Shown in pieces: positions 59,562-64,000 of a stretch of 64,000 nt of DNA. Source of the stretch: Solen grandis (taxonomy: Eukaryota; Mollusca; Bivalvia; Adapedonta; Solenidae); the NCBI GenBank assembly GCA_021229015.1, contig CM037781.1, forward strand, positions 35,446,759-35,510,758. Direction: 5' to 3'. Numbering within the stretch: position 1 is the stretch's first letter; each line of letters begins with the position of its first letter. Made by a program: the position numbers and the translations under genes. The notes beneath the pieces are model-generated. The model searched no databases, was not told the origin of the DNA, and was given only the letters and a program-made list of their open reading frames with translations.

Positions 59562-59681
59562 GTGGAAAACGTTGAGGGGATAAGGTTTCCCACCTCAGTA
59601 TTTTCTTATAAAAAAGACCATTCCAAGTGGGCTGTCACGAAGAACAAGCATTTTATATGCATCGGGGACTTGAACAGGGAG
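59562..59681 (+). pseudogene. DNase II-like gene, exon with second HxK motif (DHSKW)
   Basis: A 120-base exon between TGTTACAG and GTACTG. It reads VENVEGIRFPTSVFSYKKDH then SKWAVTKNKHFICIGDLNRE. D-H-S-K-W is the DNase II C-terminal catalytic box containing the key histidine and lysine, and I-G-D-x-N-R follows as in the family. Both boundaries are phase 0. The catalytic residues are intact although other exons carry lesions, so the gene may be functional with assembly errors, or a recent pseudogene. Confidence 0.85.
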
Positions 59682-60339
59682 GTACTGTTATTTTCAGTTG
59701 TTAATATATCGGTGTTTTCCATTTGCTTTTTTTATTTAAGGTTTGAATAGTTTCCAACTTTAATATACAAGTCTATTTTGTTCAAACAGTCGAAAACCAT
59801 AAACCACGCCATCATCATGACTTTTAAATAAATAATCACTTTTGCTGATTATGTTTATTTTTCTGTTCAAGGCAGTTGAGAAATTCGATCTTAACGTAGT
59901 ATATTCGTCGTGAAGTTTCCTTAGTTAGACAAGTAATTTACGATGGAAAAAGTCTTGAGCGAGTATTGCCAACCCACGTTCAAACTCGCAGTCAATGAAA
60001 ACAATGAATTCTGACTTAATGAGAACTTATATTTGATGAAAAGATTTGTGTTTAATCCGTTGTAATAGTAAATAGCGAGCACAGCTCGAGTCGGGCCGAA
60101 GGCTTTACGAGCTCTACGGTAACACGTAGTTGTATATTTTTGTTCAAATGCAAACGCTCTGAAAAAAATATATATACCGAAGAGTTTTCGTTATTGAAAA
60201 TTTTCAAGCGATGTGGCATGTAAAAGAACGACAACTCTTGTTATGCCGCAGTGGTGTTCTGGGTAATCTATGTTTATCAACTGGGCAGTTTAGGATAATT
60301 GCCTGTTAAGTAATGATTCTGCACTTATGTTCTTTTCAG

Positions 60340-60390
60340 GGTGGCCAGCTGATGAGCGCAGGCGGTACTGTGTGCATGGGTAATATATAA
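60340..60390 (+). pseudogene. DNase II-like gene, last exon
   Basis: After TTCTTTTCAG the frame reads GGQLMSAGGTVCMGNI and stops at TAA (60388-60390). R-G-G-G-T-V-C or the like ends the conserved DNase II domain. The phase-0 start fits the exon before. No clear polyadenylation signal was chosen. Confidence 0.75.
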
Positions 60391-61639
60391 CCAGCTTCAG
60401 GGACCTCATAGTAGGCTATGAAAAGTGTCCTTCTCAGGGAAACACGTCTTCGTTGGAGTTCCTCAGTCATTTCAAAGAAACCCAAACTTCTCTTGAATGA
60501 TACAAAAGTGAAACGTATCTTTCTTTGACCAACAAGTCACCGTTAGAGTTCCGTAGACTCTAGCAGTTTCTGTTTCAGTTTTATTGGCAATCAGCATAAT
60601 CCAATGCCTTTGGCCATTTTCAAACCATACATGTCAATGCATAAAAAATAAGATGGAAAAACATAAAGAATAGAATACGACAAGTTAAACAAGCAATTAC
60701 ACCACGTGTTAAACCAAATTAAACTAATAATGAGAATTCTCATAAGTAATTACACCACATGTTTACCCCCCCCCCCCCCCCCACCAAAAAAAAAAACAAA
60801 AAAAAAAACATGAGTATATATATATATATATATATATAACACACACTTCCACTACATGTTAAGCAAACAAGAGTATAAACATAGATAATTAAACAATAAA
60901 CATATGCATGAATTGAGCTAAAAAATTACATATTGTATGGAGCAGTAAATGTTTGCGAACATGAGATCCTTCACAAATAGATTTTGCTGTATGTAGTTTC
61001 ATTTTTTTTTTTTTCGGCGTAGCTGTATAAAATTGATTTTGATATATATCTTAAACCAATCAAATGTTGGTATGCAAATGAAGCCAGAGTAAATGCAATG
61101 CTATCATTGGCTTGTATAATTTATTTTTAGGATATTTAGGATATTCCAACTTAAAATTGGCTTTCAGGTTGTATATATCTTTCTACTTGTTTATTTTTCA
61201 GTTTAAACATGAAAGGTAACACAGTAATGAAAATTGAACACTTCCTTATCAACTTAGAAATGCTACTTTGTAAAAGTGGGGGAAAGTGGACTCGGCTTTC
61301 AGGGAAGGTAACTACTGCGGATGAGCTGTGCAGTTTATTGTGCGGATCTTGAAACAATAATTGGATATACGCGATGATCTTTCGGTTTTGCTTGGTTACA
61401 TACGAATTGTCTTTACTTTAAAAAAATCAGCAAGTGCATAATATTTAATGGAAGTTGATAGATTAGTTTTTTTTTTAGTTTTTTAAATTAAATCAGTTTT
61501 GTTATATAGTCTTCACAATGCCTCCCATAATCTTGGTATTTATAAACATTTTTGCTAACGTTTCCAACTTTATAATACATATGCAGTTTTAATCTGTTTT
61601 AGTTGTTACAAATGACAATTATTAAGCTACGCCGAATAT
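60391..61639. other. Downstream of DNase II; low-complexity stretch
   Basis: Contains poly-C at 60768-60781, A-rich runs, and (TA)n at about 60815-60838. CCAATAAAAC on the minus strand near 60575 could be the 3' end of the LINE that follows; not certain. Confidence 0.4.
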
Positions 61640-62880
61640 CTTCTTTAAAGATATTTCTTGATTATTTTCCAACGATATAATGCTATTGAAGCCAAGTTGA
61701 GTGTCTGTTTCCTAAGAATTTTGTCTTATATTAGCATATACTGGACAACAAAGCAAAAGTAAAGAGTGATATTCCGATTCTATCGCATTACTGTTACAGA
61801 CCCTACAATTATACGTTCTTGCCTCATATTACCCTACCGAATTCGATTTCCAAAGAATGTGAAGTTTATCTAAAACATGTCAGCTGCCTACGATATTTAT
61901 CATTTTGGATGTCAGATAAATAATTTTCGAAGCCAAATTTCATTTTAAATCGTCGGTAATAATTTAGTTTTGATGTGTTATTCATTTGCATATTCCATGT
62001 TTGTATATACTGATCACGAATTCTTTGTTTGAAAGTAAAATTTCGTAAAGGTACAGTATTATAATTATATCACCTAAAACCAAAGCCCAGTTTATCTAAA
62101 AAAAAAATCCTTTATACGATTTCCCCAAGGGTGTTGGTTTGTTCCATTTATCTGTTCATTAAAATTCTAAAATTAGGTAAATGCTGGTATCTTATTATTT
62201 TAGACCAATATCTAAGTGATCTTTCCTTTACTATTTCATTAAGAGTAAGTCGGCCTAATTCTCCGTATACATCTACTTTTGGAGTTTGTTGTTTGACCTA
62301 ATATTCGTTTACAAAATTTTAAATGTAGTGTGTCTACCTCTTTGAAATCATATATTCTCTAGACTTCACATCCATGTATAAGTATTTTTAATAGTAAGAG
62401 AATTTTGTCTTAATGTTTAAACTCACTTTTTCAAATATTAATAATAAACTATTTAAGCCTTAGGCCTGTTCAAAAAGGATTTTGTTGCCTCTCATATACT
62501 GTGTAATGAAATTTAATATCCAGATATTTAAATGAATCAACAATTTCTGTTTCTTCTCCATTAATGGTCCATTCAATATCACTATCTCGTTTTCAAGTTT
62601 GGAGAACACAAATTTAAGTTTTATTTGTACTTTTAGACCCCATTTATTTGAAAAAGTATTTATACAATCAAGTTGTTTTTGCAAACTCACTGGATCTGTT
62701 GTAAACAAGGCGATGTTATTCGCGTATTAAAACATGTACATTAACAAATTTTTTTTTCTGTTAAATAATTTTAATCCAGAGTTTTGCTAATATCATTAAA
62801 AAAATATGATAAATAGCGTCGAGAAGAAGGGCTCCCCCATGTTTTAAGCCGAGAGTTACATAAAAAAAAGTCTGAATAAT
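61640..62880 (-). pseudogene. LINE reverse transcriptase and C-terminal relic
   Basis: On the minus strand: motif near 62850-62780 SPSSRRYLSYFFNDIS (RT motif B/C region), YANNIALFTTDP at about 62690-62726, KQLDCINTFSNKWGLKV, and then, with many stops, KLLPTI, NEIWLRKL and other C-terminal pieces down to about 61640. It is the same general family as 43030-43595. The catalytic YADD is altered to YANN. Confidence 0.7.
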
Positions 62881-62978
62881 TCATATTCGGAGTTTATATA
62901 AAAATGTCAAATCATGTTTTAAATTGTGATTTTAACATGTTAATTGATTTACTGCTTATACCAGTTTCAATTAATTTC

Positions 62979-64000
62979 AATGCATCCCTATTTACAATGC
63001 ATCCCTATTTACAGTGCATCCCTATTTACAATGCATCCCTATTTACAATGCATCCCTATTTACAGTGCATCCCTATTTACAATGCATCCCTATTTACAAT
63101 GCATCCCTATTTACAGTGCATCCCTATTTACAGTGCATCCCTATTTACAATGCATCCCTATTTACATGCATCTCTATTTACAATGCATCCCTATTTACAA
63201 TGCATCCCTAGTTACAGTGCATCCCTATTTACAATGCATCCCTATTTACAATGCATGCATCCCTATTTACAATGCATCCCTATTTACAATGCATCCCTAT
63301 TTACAATGCATCACTATTTACAATGCATCCCTATTTACAATGCATCCCTAGTTACAATGCATCCCTATTTACAATGCATCCCTATTTACAGTGCATCCCT
63401 ATTTACAGTGCATCCCTATTTACAATGCATCCCTAGTTACAATGCATCCCTATTTACAATGCATCCCTATTTACAGTGCATCCCTATTTACAGTGCATCC
63501 CGATTTACAGTGCATCCCTATTTACAATGCATCCCTAGTTACAGTGCATCCCTATTTACAATGCATCCCTATTTACAGTGCATCCCTATTTACAATGCAT
63601 CCCTATTTACAGTGCATCCCTATTTACAGTGCATCCCTATTTACAGTGCATCCCTATTTACAATGCATCCTTAGTTACAATGCATCCCTATTTACAATGC
63701 ATCCCTATTTACAGTGCATCCCTATTTACAGTGCATCCCTATTTACAGTGCATCCCTATTTACAATACATCCCTATTTACAGTGCATCCCTATTTACAGT
63801 GCATCCCTATTTACAGTGCATCCCTATTTACAATGCATCCCTATTTACAATGCATCCCTATTTACAGTGCATACTTATTTACAGTGCATCCCTATTCACA
63901 ATGCATCCCTATTTACAGTGCATCCCTATTTACAATGCATCCCTATTTACAGTGCACCCCTATTTACAGTGCATCCCTATTTACAATGCATCCCTATTTA
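62979..64000 (+). repeat. 17-bp satellite array, ~60 units, continues past the window
   Basis: The unit is ATGCATCCCTATTTACR, where R (the last base before the next TGC) is A or G. Few other changes occur (GTTAC for TTTAC, two shortened units). All three plus frames are the same cyclic 17-residue peptide without stops, while the minus strand has TAG in each unit. The 256-codon frame is an artefact of this. Confidence 0.97.

Noticed and set aside
62904..63674. 256-codon plus-strand open frame
   Set aside because: Produced by the 17-bp satellite, which lacks stops in all plus frames.

Overview
This is an animal nuclear DNA window, most probably from a bivalve mollusc and likely a clam-type genome. 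The inference rests on AT-rich, intron-rich sequence with a 100-N scaffold gap, several tandem-core elements with (GTCY)n tracts of the kind described from oysters as 'pearl' elements, tRNA-derived SINE pieces, molluscan-type LINE and Ty3/gypsy relics, and split SRCR and DNase II genes. No species is claimed.

Layout. 1-4066 holds most of a Ty3/gypsy retrotransposon on the minus strand (Gag, protease, RT, RNase H), with a tRNA-Leu-type primer site at 4042-4059 and a probable long LTR beyond it. 5.6-8 kb holds SINE pieces and little else. 8-11.8 kb is a degenerate ~165-bp repeat array invaded by a TTAA-flanked MITE and by two abutting pearl-like elements. 11.8-21 kb is mostly unannotatable, with SINE copies and an assembly gap. 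21.3-31.5 kb contains SRCR-domain exons on the plus strand, a duplicated exon-plus-intron segment, and a wrecked second gypsy element in the intron. 32.8-35.2 kb is one pearl-like element with another nested in it. 35-45 kb is sparse (two weak candidate exons, one LINE tail). 45.06-45.96 kb is a 22-bp satellite. 46.8-48.1 kb is another pearl-like element. 54.8-60.4 kb holds six exons of a DNase II-like gene with three reading problems and two large fold-back repeats in its introns. 61.6-62.9 kb is a LINE relic, and 62.98-64 kb is a 17-bp satellite that runs off the end.

The only host genes I can support are the SRCR gene (one complete two-exon, six-cysteine group A-type domain plus an extra copy of the second exon) and the DNase II-like gene. 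Nearly everything else recognisable is mobile or repetitive. The most coherent 'system' is the set of pearl-like elements. Different families share no obvious overall sequence but share a plan: a 5'-terminal inverted-repeat arm within a hairpin, a GTCC/GTCY tract, a tandem core (148, 168 or 2x160 bp), the second inverted-repeat arm, a 3'-terminal hairpin, and a CTTGTTT end inserted in T-rich DNA. This is the architecture expected of non-autonomous Helentron/Helitron2-type elements.
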